NCBI RefSeq assembly: GCF_050948175.1
Contig: NW_027490172.1
Location: forward strand, 620,001 to 684,000
Direction of reading: 5' to 3'
From: Xylocopa sonorina
Lineage: Eukaryota; Arthropoda; Insecta; Hymenoptera; Apidae
DNA length: 64,000 bases
Shown: piece after piece, positions 29,331 to 42,800 of the stretch
How the letters are laid out: each line of letters begins with the position of its first letter
Numbering within the stretch: the stretch's first letter is position 1
Program-made: the position numbers and the translations under genes
Notes under the pieces: generated by a model
What the model was told of the DNA's origin: nothing
The model's database searches: none
The model's input: only the letters and a program-made list of their open reading frames with translations

Positions 29331-32106
29331 AATATTCATTGCGAAGTGTTATGCATTCCTCGTATACGATTCAAATGAATGTAAATGCGACACTTCCATG
29401 CAAGGAAATAGCGTTTGCAGATTTCTACGTATCGTAGCAATAGGTTTCTAATGCTTCTTAAAACGCGATATCGCATCTCATTTCAATGTTTCATGGTAAG
29501 ATATAATATGGTTTGCGAAGTGCTATGTATTCCTCGTCTGCACTTCAAATGAATGTAAATGCGACACTTCCTTGCAAAGAAATAGCGTATGCAGATGTCT
29601 ACGTATCGTAGCAATAGATTACTAATGCTACTTAAAACGCGATATCGCATCTCATTTCTATGTTTCATGGTAAGGTATAATATGATTTGCGAAGTGTTAT
29701 GTATTCCTCGTCTACACTTCAAATGAATGTAAATGCGACACTTCCTTGCAAGGAAATTGCGTTTGCAGATGTCTACCTATCGTAGCAATAGGGTTCTAAT
29801 GCTTCATAAAACGCGATATCGCATCTCATTTCTTTGTTTCATGGTAAGATATAATATGATTTGCGAAGTGTTTTGTATTCCTCGTCTACACTTCAAATGA
29901 ATGTAAATGCGACACTTCCTTGCAAAGAAATAGCGTTTGCAGATGTCTACGTATCGTAGCAATAGATTTCTAATGCTTCTTAAAACGCGATAACGCATCT
30001 CATTTCTATGTTTCATGGTAAGATATAATATGATTTGCGAAGTGTTATGTATTCCTCGTATACGATTCAAATGAAGGTAAATGCGACACTTCCTTGCAAG
30101 GAAATAGCGTTTGCAGATGTCTACGCATCGTAGCAATAGAGTTCTTATGATTCTTAAAACGCAATACCGCATCTCATTTCTATGTTTCATTGTAAGATAT
30201 AATATGATTTGCGAAGTGTTATGCATTCCTCGTATACGATTCAAATGAATGTAAATGCGACACTTCCTTGCAAGGAAATAGCGTTTGCAGATGTCTACGC
30301 ATCGTAACAATAGAGTTCTTATGATTCTTAAAACGTAATACCGCATCTCATTTCTATGTTTCATGGTAAGATATAATATGATTTGCGAAGTGTCATGTAT
30401 TCCTCGTCTACACTTCAAATGAATGTAAATGCGTCACTTCTTGCTAGGAAATAGCGTCTGCAGATGTCTAGGTATCGTAGCAATAGAGTTCAAATGCTTC
30501 TTAAAACGAGATATTGCATCTCATATCTATGTTTCATGATAAGATATAATATTCATTGCGAAGTGTTATGCATTCCTCGTATACGATTCAAATGAATGCA
30601 AATGCGACACTTCCTTGCAAGGAAATAGCGTTTGCAGATGTCTACCTATCGTAGCAATAGAGTTCTAGTGCTTCTTAAAACGCGATATTGCATCTCATAT
30701 CTATGTTTCATGATAAGATATAATATTCATTGCGAAGTGTTATGCATTCCTCGTATACGATTCAAATGAATGTAAATGCGACACTTCCATGCAAGGAAAT
30801 AGCGTTTGCAGATTTCTACGTATCGTAGCAATAGGTTTCTAATGCTTCTTAAAACGCGATATCGCATCTCATTTCAATGTTTCATGGTAAGATATAATAT
30901 GATTTGCGAAGTGCTATGTATTCCTCGTCTGCACTTCAAATGAATGTAAATGCGACACTTCCTTGCAAAGAAATAGCGTATGCAGATGTCTACGTATCGT
31001 AGCAATAGATTACTAATGCTACTTAAAACGCGATATCGCATCTCATTTCTATGTTTCATGGTAAGGTATAATATGATTTGCGAAGTGTTATGTATTCCTC
31101 GTCTACACTTCAAATGAATGTAAATGCGACACTTCCTTGCAAGGAAATTGCGTTTGCAGATGTCTACCTATCGTAGCAATAGGGTTCTAATGCTTCATAA
31201 AACGCGATATCGCATCTCATTTCTTTGTTTCATGGTAAGATATAATATGATTTGCGAAGTGTTTTGTATTCCTCGTCTACACTTCAAATGAATGTAAATG
31301 CGACACTTCCTTGCAAAGAAATAGCGTTTGCAGATGTCTACGTATCGTAGCAATAGATTTCTAATGCTTCTTAAAACGCGATAACGCATCTCATTTCTAT
31401 GTTTCATGGTAAGATATAATATGATTTGCGAAGTGTTATGTATTCCTCGTATACGATTCAAATGAAGGTAAATGCGACACTTCCTTGCAAGGAAATAGCG
31501 TTTGCAGATGTCTACGCATCGTAGCAATAGAGTTCTTATGATTCTTAAAACGCAATACCGCATCTCATTTCTATGTTTCATTGTAAGATATAATATGATT
31601 TGCGAAGTGTTATGCATTCCTCGTATACGATTCAAATGAATGTAAATGCGACACTTCCTTGCAAGGAAATAGCGTTTGCAGATGTCTACGCATCGTAGCA
31701 ATAGAGTTCTTATGATTCTTAAAACGTAATACCGCATCTCATTTCTATGTTTCATGGTAAGATATAATATGATTTGCGAAGTGTCATGTATTCCTCGTCT
31801 ACACTTCAAATGAATGTAAATGCGTCACTTCTTTGCTAGGAAATAGCGTCTGCAGATGTCTAGGTATCGTAGCAATAGAGTTCAAATGCTTCTTAAAACG
31901 AGATATTGCATCTCATATCTATGTTTCATGATAAGATATAATATTCATTGCGAAGTGTTATGCATTCCTCGTATACGATTCAAATGAATGCAAATGCGAC
32001 ACTTCCTTGCAAGGAAATAGCGTTTGCAGATGTCTACCTATCGTAGCAATAGAGTTCTAGTGCTTCTTAAAACGCGATATTGCATCTCATATCTATGTTT
32101 CATGAT
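29325..32106. repeat. Tandem 8-monomer duplication, period 1,391 bp
   Basis: Two adjacent copies at about 29,325-30,715 and 30,716-32,106 are nearly identical. One visible difference is ATATGGTTTGCG near 29,508 against ATATGATTTGCG in the second copy. The period is one base short of 8 x 174 because the first copy has lost a T in CACTTCTTTGCTAGG near 30,436. Both copies carry the rare TTCATAAAACGCG and GTGTTTTGTATTCC variants. The indel postdates the duplication, since only one copy has it. Confidence 0.85.
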
Positions 32107-33059
32107 AAGATATAATATTCATTGAGAAGTGTTATGCATTCCTCGTCTACGATTCAAATGAATGTAAATGCGACACTTCCTTGCCAGGAAATTGCGTTTG
32201 CAGATGTCTACGTATCGTAGCAATGGAGTTCTTATGATACTTAAAACACGATATCGTATCTCATTTCTATGTTTCATGGTAAGATATAATATGATTTGCG
32301 AAGTGTCATGTATTCCTCGTCTACACTTCAAATGAATGTAAATGCGACACTTCCTTGCTAGGAAATAGCGTCTGCAGATGTCTAGGTATCGTAGTAATAG
32401 AGTTCAAATGCTTCTTAAAACTAGATATTGCATTTCATATCTATGTTTCATGATAAGATATAATATTCATTGCGAAGTGTTATGCATTCCTCGTATACGA
32501 TTCAAATGAATGTAAATGCGACACTTCCTTGCAAAGAAATAGCGTTTGCAGATGTCTGCGTATCGTAGCAATAGATTTCTAATGCTTCTTAAAATGCGAT
32601 ATCGCATCCCATTTCTATGTTTCATGGTAAGATATAATATGATTTGCGAAGTGTCATGTATTCCTCGTCTACACTTCAAACGAATGTAAATGCGATACTT
32701 CCTTGCAATTAAATAGAGTTTGCAGATGTCTACGTATCGAAGCAATAGTGTTCAAATGCTTCTTAAAACGAGATATTGCATCTCATATCTATGTTTCATG
32801 ATAAGATATAATATTCATTGCGAAGTGTTATGCATTCCTCGTCTACGATTCAAATGAGTGTAAATGCGACACTTCCTTGCAAGGAAATAGCGTTTGCAGA
32901 TGTCTACGTATCGTAGCAATAGAGTTCTTATGATTCTTAAAACGCGATATCGAATCTCATTTCTATGTTTCATGGCAAGAAATAATGTGATTTGCGAAGT
33001 GTTATGCATTCCTCGTCTACGATTCAAATGAATGTAAATGCGACACTTCCTTGCAAGGA

Positions 33060-36000
33060 AATAGCGTTTGCAGATGTCTACCTATCGTAGCAATAGAGTT
33101 CTAATGCTTCTTAAAACGCGATATCGCATCTCATTTCTATGATTCATGGTAAGATATAATATGATTTGCGAAGTGTTATGTATTCCTCGTCTACACTTCA
33201 AATGAATGTAAATGCGACTCTTCCTTGCAAAGAAATAGCGTTTGCAGATGTCTACGTATCGTAGCAATAGATTTCTAATGCTTCTTAAAACGAGATATCG
33301 CATCTCATTTCTATGTTTCATGGTAAGATATAATATGATTTGCGAATTGTTATTTATTCCTCGTCTACACTTCAAATGAATGTAAAGGCGACACTTCCTT
33401 GCAAGGAAATAGCGTTTGCAGATGTCAACCCGTCGTAGCAATAGAGTTCTAATGCTTCTTAAAACGCGATATCGCATCTCATTTCTATGTTTCATGCTAA
33501 GATATAATATGATTTGCGAAGTGTTATGTATTTCTCGTCTACACTTCAAATGAATGTAAATGCGACACTTCCATGCAAGGCAATAGCGTTTGCAGATTCC
33601 TACGTATCGTAGCAATAGATTTCTAATGCATCTTAAAACGCGATATCGCATCTCATTTCAATGTTTCATGGTAAGATATAATATGATTTGCGAAGTGTTA
33701 TGAATTCCTCGTCTACACTTCAAATGAATGTAAATGCGACACTTCCTTGCAAAGAAGTAGCGTTTGCAGATGTCTACGTATCGTAGCAATAGATTACTAA
33801 TGCTACTTAAAACGCGATATCGCATCTCATTTCTATGTTTCATGGTAAGATATAATATGATTGGCGAACTCTTATGCATTCCACGTCTACACTTCAAATG
33901 AATGTAAATGCGACACTTCTTTGCTAGGAAATAGCGTCTGCAGATGTCTAGGTATCGCAGCAATGGAGTTCGAATGCTTCTTAAAACGAGATATTGCATC
34001 TCATATCTATGTTTCATGATAAGATATAATATTCATTGCGAAGTGTTATGCATTCCTCGTATACGATTCAAATGAATGTAAATGCGACACTTCCTTGCTA
34101 GGAAATAGCGTCTGCAGATGTCTAGGTATCGTAGCAATAGAGTTCAAATGCGTCTTAAAACGAGATATTGCATCTCATATCTATGTTTCATGAAAAGATA
34201 TAATATTCATTGCGAAGTGTTATGCATTCCTCGTATACGATTCAAATGATTGTAAATGCGACACTTCCATGCAAGGAAATAGCGTTTGCAGATTTCTACG
34301 TATCGTAGTAATAGGTTCCTAATGCTTCTTAAAACGCGATATCGCATCTCATTTCTATGATTCATGGTAAGATATAATATGATTTGCGAAGTGTTATGTA
34401 TTCCTCGTCTACACTTCAAATGAATGTAAATGCGACTCTTCCTTGCAAAGAAATAGCGTTTGCAGATGTCTACGTATCGTAGCAACAGATTTCTAATGCT
34501 TCTTAAAACGAGATATCGCATCTCATTTCTATGTTTCATGGTAAGATATAATATGATTTGCGAATTGTTATTTATTCCTCGTCTACACTTCAAATGAATG
34601 TAAAGGCGACACTTCCTTGCAAGGAAATAGCGTTTGCAGATGTCAACCTGTCGTAGCAATAGAGTTCTAATGCTTCTTAAAACGCGATATCGCATCTCAT
34701 TTCTATGTTTCATGCTAAGATATAATATGATTTGCGAAGTGTTATGTATTTCTCGTCTACACTTCAAATGAATGTAAATGCGACACTTCCATGCAAGGCA
34801 ATAGCGTTTGCAGATTCCTACGTATCGTAGCAATAGATTTCTAATGCTTCTTAAAACGCGATATCGCGTCTCATTTCTATGTTTAATGGTAAGATATAAT
34901 ATGATTTGCGAAGTGTTATGAATTCCTCGTCTACACTTCAAATGAATGTAAATGCGACACTTCCTTGCAAAGAAATAGCGTTTGCAGATGTCTACGTATC
35001 GTAGCAATAGATTACTAATGCTACTTAAAACGCGATATCGCATCTCATTTCTATGTTTCATGGTAAGATATAATATGATTGGCGAACTCTTATGCATTCC
35101 ACGTCTACACTTCAAATGAATGTAAATGCGACACTTCTTTGCTAGGAAATAGCGTCTGCAGATGTCTAGGTATCGCAGCAATGGAGTTCGAATGCTTCTT
35201 AAAACGAGATATTGCATCTCATATCTATGTTTCATGATAAGATATAATATTCATTGCGAAGTGTTATGCATTCCTCGTATACGATTCAAATGAATGTAAA
35301 TGCGACACTTCCTTGCTAGGAAATAGCGTCTGCAGATGTCTAGGTATCGTAGCAATAGAGTTCAAATGCGTCTTAAAACGAGATATTGCATCTCATATCT
35401 ATGTTTCATGAAAAGATATAATATTCATTGCGAAGTGTTATGCATTCCTCGTATACGATTCAAATGATTGTAAATGCGACACTTCCATGCAAGGAAATAG
35501 CGTTTGCAGATTTCTACGTATCGTAGTAATAGGTTCCTAATGCTTCTTAAAACGCGATATCGCATCTCATTTCTATGATTCATGGTAAGATATAATATGA
35601 TTTGCGAAGTGTTATGTATTCCTCGTCTACACTTCAAATGAATGTAAATGCGACTCTTCCTTGCAAAGAAATAGCGTTTGCAGATGTCTACGTATCGTAG
35701 CAACAGATTTCTAATGCTTCTTAAAACGAGATATCGCATCTCATTTCTATGTTTCATGGTAAGATATAATATGATTTGCGAATTGATATTTATTCCTCGT
35801 CTACACTTCAAATGAATGTAAAGGCGACACTTCCTTGCAAGGAAATAGCGTTTGCAGATGTCAACCTGTCGTAGCAATAGAGTTCTAATGCTTCTTAAAA
35901 CGCGATATCGCATCTCATTTCTATGTTTCATGCTAAGATATAATATGATTTGCGAAGTGTTATGTATTTCTCGTCTACACTTCAAATGAATGTAAATGCG

Positions 36001-36520
36001 ACACTTCCATGCAAGGCAATAGCGTTTGCAGATTCCTACGTATCGTAGCAATAGATTTCTAATGCTTCTTAAAACGCGATATCGCGTCTCATTTCTATGT
36101 TTCATGGTAAGATATAATATGATTTGCGAAGTGTTATGAATTCCTCGTCTACACTTCAAATGAATGTAAATGCGACACTTCCTTGCAAAGAAATAGCGTT
36201 TGCAGATGTCTACGTATCGTAGCAATAGATTACTAATGCTACTTAAAACGCGATATCGCATCTCATTTCTATGTTTCATGGTAAGATATAATATGATTGG
36301 CGAACTCTTATGCATTCCACGTCTACACTTCAAATGAATGTAAATGCGACACTTCTTTGCTAGGAAATAGCGTCTGCAGATGTCTAGGTATCGCAGCAAT
36401 GGAGTTCGAATGCTTCTTAAAACGAGATATTGCATCTCATATCTATGTTTCATGATAAGATATAATATTCATTGCGAAGTGTTATGCATTCCTCGTACAC
36501 GATTCAAATGAATGTAAATG
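33060..36520. repeat. Three copies of a 7-monomer (1,218 bp) HOR
   Basis: The landmark ATTGGCGAACTCTTATGCATTCC recurs at 1,218-base steps near 33,861, 35,079 and 36,297. The intervening variant strings, TTCATGCTAAG, AAGGCAATAGC and TGCGAATTGTTATTTATTCC, repeat in the same order. Copies lie at about 33,060-34,280, 34,280-35,500 and 35,500-36,520. The last two are almost base-identical. The same 7-mer appears again inside the duplicated segment near 38.6-40.7 kb. Confidence 0.8.
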
Positions 36521-39500
36521 CGACACTTCCTTGCAAGGAAAATGGCGTTTGCAGATGTCTACGCATCGTAGCAATAGTGTTCTTATGATTCTTAAAACGC
36601 AATACCGCATCTCATTTCTATGTTTCATGGTAAGATATAATATGATCTGCGAAGTGTTATGTATTCCTCGTCTACACTTCAAATGAATGTAAATGCGACA
36701 CTTCCATGCAAGGAAATAGCGTTTGCAGATTTCTACGTATCGTAGCAATAGATTTCTAATGCTTCTTAAAACGCGATATCGCATCTCATTTCTATGTTTC
36801 ATGGTAAGATATAATATGATTTGCGAAGTGTTATGTATTCCTCGTCTACACTTCAAATGAATGTAAATGCGACACTTCCTTGCAAAGAAATAGCATTTGC
36901 AGATGTCTACGTATCGTAGCAATAGATTACTAATGCTACTTAAAACGCGATATCGCATCTCATTTCTATGTTTCATGGTAAGATATTATATGATTTGCGA
37001 AGTGTCATGTATTCCTCGTCTACACTTCAAATGAATGTAAATGCGTCACTTCCTTGCTAGGAAATAGCGTCTGCAGATGTCTAGGTATCGTAGCAATAGA
37101 GTTCAAATGCTTCTTAAAACGAGATATTGCATCTCATATCTATGTTTCATGATAAGATATAATATTCATTGCGAAGTGTTATGCATTCCTCGTATACGAT
37201 TCAAATGAATGTAAATGCGACACTTCCTTGCTAGGAAATAGCGTCTGCAGATGTCTAGGTATCGTAGCAATAGAGTTCAAATGCGTCTTAAAACGAGATA
37301 TTGCATCTCATATCTATGTTTCATGATAAGATATAATATTCATTGCGAAGTGTTATGCATTCCTCGTATACGATTCAAATGAATGTAAATGCAACATGTC
37401 CTTGCAAGGAAATAGCGTTTGCAGATGTCTACCTATCGTAGCAATAGGGTTCTAATGCTTCTTAGAATGCGATATCGCATCTCATTTCTTTGTTTCATGG
37501 TAAGATATAATATGATTTGCGAAGTGTTTTGTATTCCTCGTCTACACTTCAAATGAACGTAAATGCAGCACTTCCTTGCAAGGAAATAGCGTTTGCAGAT
37601 GTCTACCTATCGTAGCAATAGATTACTAATGCTACTTAAAACGCGATATCGCATCTCATTTCTATGTTTCATGGTAGGATATAATATGATTGGCGAACTC
37701 TTATGCATTCCACGTCTACACTTCAAATGAATGTAAATGCGACACTTCTTTGCTAGGAAATGGCGTCTGCAGATGTCTAGGTATCGCAGCAATGGAGTTC
37801 GAATGCTTCTTAAAACGAGATATTGCATCTCATATCTATGTTTCATGATAAGATATAATATTCATTGCGAAGTGTTATGCATTCCTCGTACACGATTCAA
37901 ATGAATGTAAATGCGACACTTCCTTGCAAGGAAATAGCGTTTGCAGATGTCTACGCATCGTAGCAATAGTGTTCTTATGATTCTTAAAACGCAATACCGC
38001 ATCTCATTTCAATGTTTCATGGTAAGATATAATATGATTTGCGAAGTGTTATGTATTCCTAGTCTACACTTCAAATGAATGTAAATGCGACACTTCCATG
38101 CAAGGAAATAGCGTTTACAGATTTCTACGTATCGTAGCAATAGATTTCTAATGCTTCTTAGAACGCGATATCGCATCTCATTTCTTTGTTTCATGGTAAG
38201 ATATAATATGATTTGCGAAGTGTTTTGTATTCCTCGTCCACACTTCAAATGAATGTAAATGCGACACTTCCTTGCAAAGAAATAGCGTTTGCAGATGTCT
38301 ACGTATCGTAGCAATAGATTTCTAATGCTTCTTAAAACGCGATATCGCATCTCATTTCTATGTTTCATGGTAAGATATAATATGATTTGCGAAGTGTTAT
38401 GTATTCCTCGTATACGATTCAAATGAATGTAAATGCGACACTTCCTTGCTAGGAAATAGCGTCTGCAGATGTCTAGGTATCGTAGCAATAGATTTCAAAT
38501 GCGTCTTAAAACGAGATATTGCATCTCATATCTATGTTTCATGATAAGATATAATATTCATTGCGAAGTGTTATGCATTCCTCGTATACGATTCAAATGA
38601 ATGTAAATGCGACACTTCCATGCAAGGAAATAGCGTTTGCAGATGTCTACGTATCGTAGCAATAGATTTCTAATGCTTCTTAAAACGAGATATCGCATCT
38701 CATTTCTATGTTTCATGGTAAGATATAATATGATTTGCGAATTGTTATTTATTCCTCGTCTACACTTCAAATGAATGTAAAGGCGACACTTCCTTGCAAG
38801 GAAATAGCGTTTGCAGATGTCAACCTGTCGTAGCAATAGAGTTCTAATGCTTCTTAAAACGCGATATCGCATCTCATTTCTATGTTTCATGCTAAGATAT
38901 AATATGATTTGCGAAGTGTTATGTATTTCTCGTCTACACTTCAAATGAATGTAAATGCGACACTTCCATGCAAGGCAATAGCGTTTGCAGATTCCTACGT
39001 ATCGTAGCAATAGATTTCTAATGCATCTTAAAACGCGATATCGCATCTCATTTCTATGTTTCATGGTAAGATATAATATGATTTGCGAAGTGTTATGAAT
39101 TCCTCGTCTACACTTCAAATGAATGTAAATGCGACACTTCCTTGCAAAGAAGTAGCGTTTGCAGATGTCTACGTATCGTAGCAATAGATTACTAATGCTA
39201 CTTAAAACGCGATATCGCATCTCATTTCTATGTTTCATGGTAAGATATAATATGATTGGCGAACTCTTATGCATTCCACGTCTACACTTCAAATGAATGT
39301 AAATGCGACACTTCTTTGCTAGGAAATAGCGTCTGCAGATGTCTAGGTATCGCAGCAATGGAGTTCGAATGCTTCTTAAAACGAGATATTGCATCTCATA
39401 TCTATGTTTCATGATAAGATATAATATTCATTGCGAAGTGTTATGCATTCCTCGTATACGATTCAAATGAATGTAAATGCGACACTTCCTTGCTAGGAAA

Positions 39501-42500
39501 TAGCGTCTGCAGATGTCTAGGTATCGTAGCAATAGAGTTCAAATGCGTCTTAAAACGAGATATTGCATCCCATATCTATGTTTCATGATAAGATATAATA
39601 TTCATTGCGAAGTGTTATGCATTCCTCGTATACGATTCAAATGATTGTAAATGCGACACTTCCATGCAAGGAAATAGCGTTTGCAGATTTCTACGTATCG
39701 TAGTAATAGGTTCCTAATGCTTCTTAAAACGCGATATCGCATCTCATTTCTATGATTCATGGTAAGATATAATATGATTTGCGAAGTGTTATGTATTCCT
39801 CGTCTACACTTCAAATGAATGTAAATGCGACTCTTCCTTGCAAAGAAATAGCGTTTGCAGATGTCTACGTATCGTAGCAACAGATTTCTAATGCTTCTTA
39901 AAACGAGATATCGCATCTCATTTCTATGTTTCATGGTAAGATATAATATGATTTGCGAATTGTTATTTATTCCTCGTCTACACTTCAAATGAATGTAAAG
40001 GCGACACTTCCTTGCAAGGAAATAGCGTTTGCAGATGTCAACCTGTCGTAGCAATAGAGTTCTAATGCTTCTTAAAACGCGATATCGCATCTCATTTCTA
40101 TGTTTCATGCTAAGATATAATATGATTTGCGAAGTGTTATGTATTTCTCGTCTACACTTCAAATGAATGTAAATGCGACACTTCCATGCAAGGCAATAGC
40201 GTTTGCAGATTCCTACGTATCGTAGCAATAGATTTCGAATGCTTCTTAAAACGCGATATCGCGTCTCATTTCTATGTTTCATGGTAAGATATAATATGAT
40301 TTGCGAAGTGTTATGAATTCCTCGTCTACACTTCAAATGAATGTAAATGCGACACTTCCTTGCAAAGAAATAGCGTTTGCAGATGTCTACGTATCGTAGC
40401 AATAGATTACTAATGCTACTTAAAACGCGATATCGCATCTCATTTCTATGTTTCATGGTAAGATATAATATGATTGGCGAACTCTTATGCATTCCACGTC
40501 TACACTTCAAATGAATGTAAATGCGACACTTCTTTGCTAGGAAATAGCGTCTGCAGATGTCTAGGTATCGCAGCAATGGAGTTCGAATGCTTCTTAAAAC
40601 GAGATATTGCATCTCATATCTATGTTTCATGATAAGATATAATATTCATTGCGAAGTGTTATGCATTCCTCGTACACGATTCAAATGAATGTAAATGCGA
40701 CACTTCCTTGCAAGGAAAATGGCGTTTGCAGATGTCTACGCATCGTAGCAATAGTGTTCTTATGATTCTTAAAACGCAATACCGCATCTCATTTCTATGT
40801 TTCATGGTAAGATATAATATGATCTGCGAAGTGTTATGTATTCCTCGTCTACACTTCAAATGAATGTAAATGCGACACTTCCATGCAAGGAAATAGCGTT
40901 TGCAGATTTCTACGTATCGTAGCAATAGATTTCTAATGCTTCTTAAAACGCGATATCGCACCTCATTTCTATGTTTCATGGTAAGATATAATATGATTTG
41001 CGAAGTGTTATGTATTCCTCGTCTACACTTCAAATGAATGTAAATGCGACACTTCCTTGCAAAGAAATAGCATTTGCAGATGTCTACGTATCGTAGCAAT
41101 AGATTACTAATGCTACTTAAAACGCGATATCGCATCTCATTTCTATGTTTCATGGTAAGATATTATATGATTTGCGAAGTGTCATGTATTCCTCGTCTAC
41201 ACTTCAAATGAATGTAAATGCGTCACTTCCTTGCTAGGAAATAGCGTCTGCAGATGTCTAGGTATCGTAGCAATAGAGTTCAAATGCTTCTTAAAACGAG
41301 ATATTGCATCTCATATCTATGTTTCATGATAAGATATAATATTCATTGCGAAGTGTTATGCATTCCTCGTATACGATTCAAATGAATGTAAATGCGACAC
41401 TTCCTTGCTAGGAAATAGCGTCTGCAGATGTCTAGGTATCGTAGCAATAGAGTTCAAATGCGTCTTAAAACGAGATATTGCATCTCATATCTATGTTTCA
41501 TGATAAGATATAATATTCATTGCGAAGTGTTATGCATTCCTCGTATACGATTCAAATGAATGTAAATGCAACATGTCCTTGCAAGGAAATAGCGTTTGCA
41601 GATGTCTACCTATCGTAGCAATAGGGTTCTAATGCTTCTTAGAACGCGATATCGCATCTCATTTCTTTGTTTCATGGTAAGATATAATATGATTTGCGAA
41701 GTGTTTTGTATTCCTCGTCTACACTTCAAATGAACGTAAATGCAACACTTCCTTGCAAGGAAATAGCGTTTGCAGATGTCTACCTATCGTAGCAATAGAT
41801 TACTAATGCTACTTAAAACGCGATATCGCATCTCATTTCTATGTTTCATGGTAGGATATAATATGATTGGCGAACTCTTATGCATTCCACGTCTACACTT
41901 CAAATGAATGTAAATGCGACACTTCTTTGCTAGGAAATAGCGTCTGCAGATGTCTAGGTATCGCAGCAATGGAGTTCGAATGCTTCTTAAAACGAGATAT
42001 TGCATCTCATATCTATGTTTCATGATAAGATATAATATTCATTGCGAAGTGTTATGCATTCCTCGTACACGATTCAAATGAATGTAAATGCGACACTTCC
42101 TTGCAAGGAAATAGCTTTTGCAGATGTCTACGCATCGTAGCAATAGTGTTCTTATGATTCTTAAAACGCAATACCGCATCTCATTTCAATGTTTCATGGT
42201 AAGATATAATATGATTTGCGAAGTGTTATGTATTCCTAGTCTACACTTCAAATGAATGTAAATGCGACACTTCCATGCAAGGAAATAGCGTTTACAGATT
42301 TCTACGTATCGTAGCAATAGGGTTCTAATGCTTCTTAGAACGCGATATCGCATCTCATTTCTTTGTTTCATGGTAAGATATAATATGATTTGCGAAGTGT
42401 TTTGTATTCCTCGTCCACACTTCAAATGAATGTAAATGCGACACTTCCTTGCAAAGAAATAGCGTTTGCAGATGTCTACGTATCGTAGCAATAGATTTCT

Positions 42501-42800
42501 AATGCTTCTTAAAACGCGATATCGCATCTCATTTCTATGTTTCATGGTAAGATATAATATGATTTGCGAAGTGTTATGTATTCCTCGTATACGATTCAAA
42601 TGAATGTAAATGCGACACTTCCTTGCTAGGAAATAGCGTCTGCAGATGTCTAGGTATCGTAGCAATAGAGTTCAAATGCGTCTTAAAACGAGATATTGCA
42701 TCTCATATCTATGTTTCATGATAAGATATAATATTCATTGCGAAGTGTTATGCATTCCTCGTATACGATTCAAATGAATGTAAATGCGACACTTCCATGC
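34450..42800. repeat. Head-to-tail duplication of a 24-monomer (4,177 bp) unit
   Basis: Bases from about 34,450 to 38,626 are repeated directly from about 38,627 to 42,800. Matching landmarks are 4,177 apart throughout: 35,425/39,602, 36,482/40,659, 37,607/41,784 and 38,009/42,186. This is 24 x 174 plus one base. The extra base is in GGAAAATGGCG near 36,538 and is present again near 40,715, so it predates the duplication. The copies differ by scattered single bases, for example TTAGAATGCG against TTAGAACGCG near 37,466 and 41,643. Matching stops close to the point where the second copy begins, as expected for a single tandem duplication. Confidence 0.85.
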
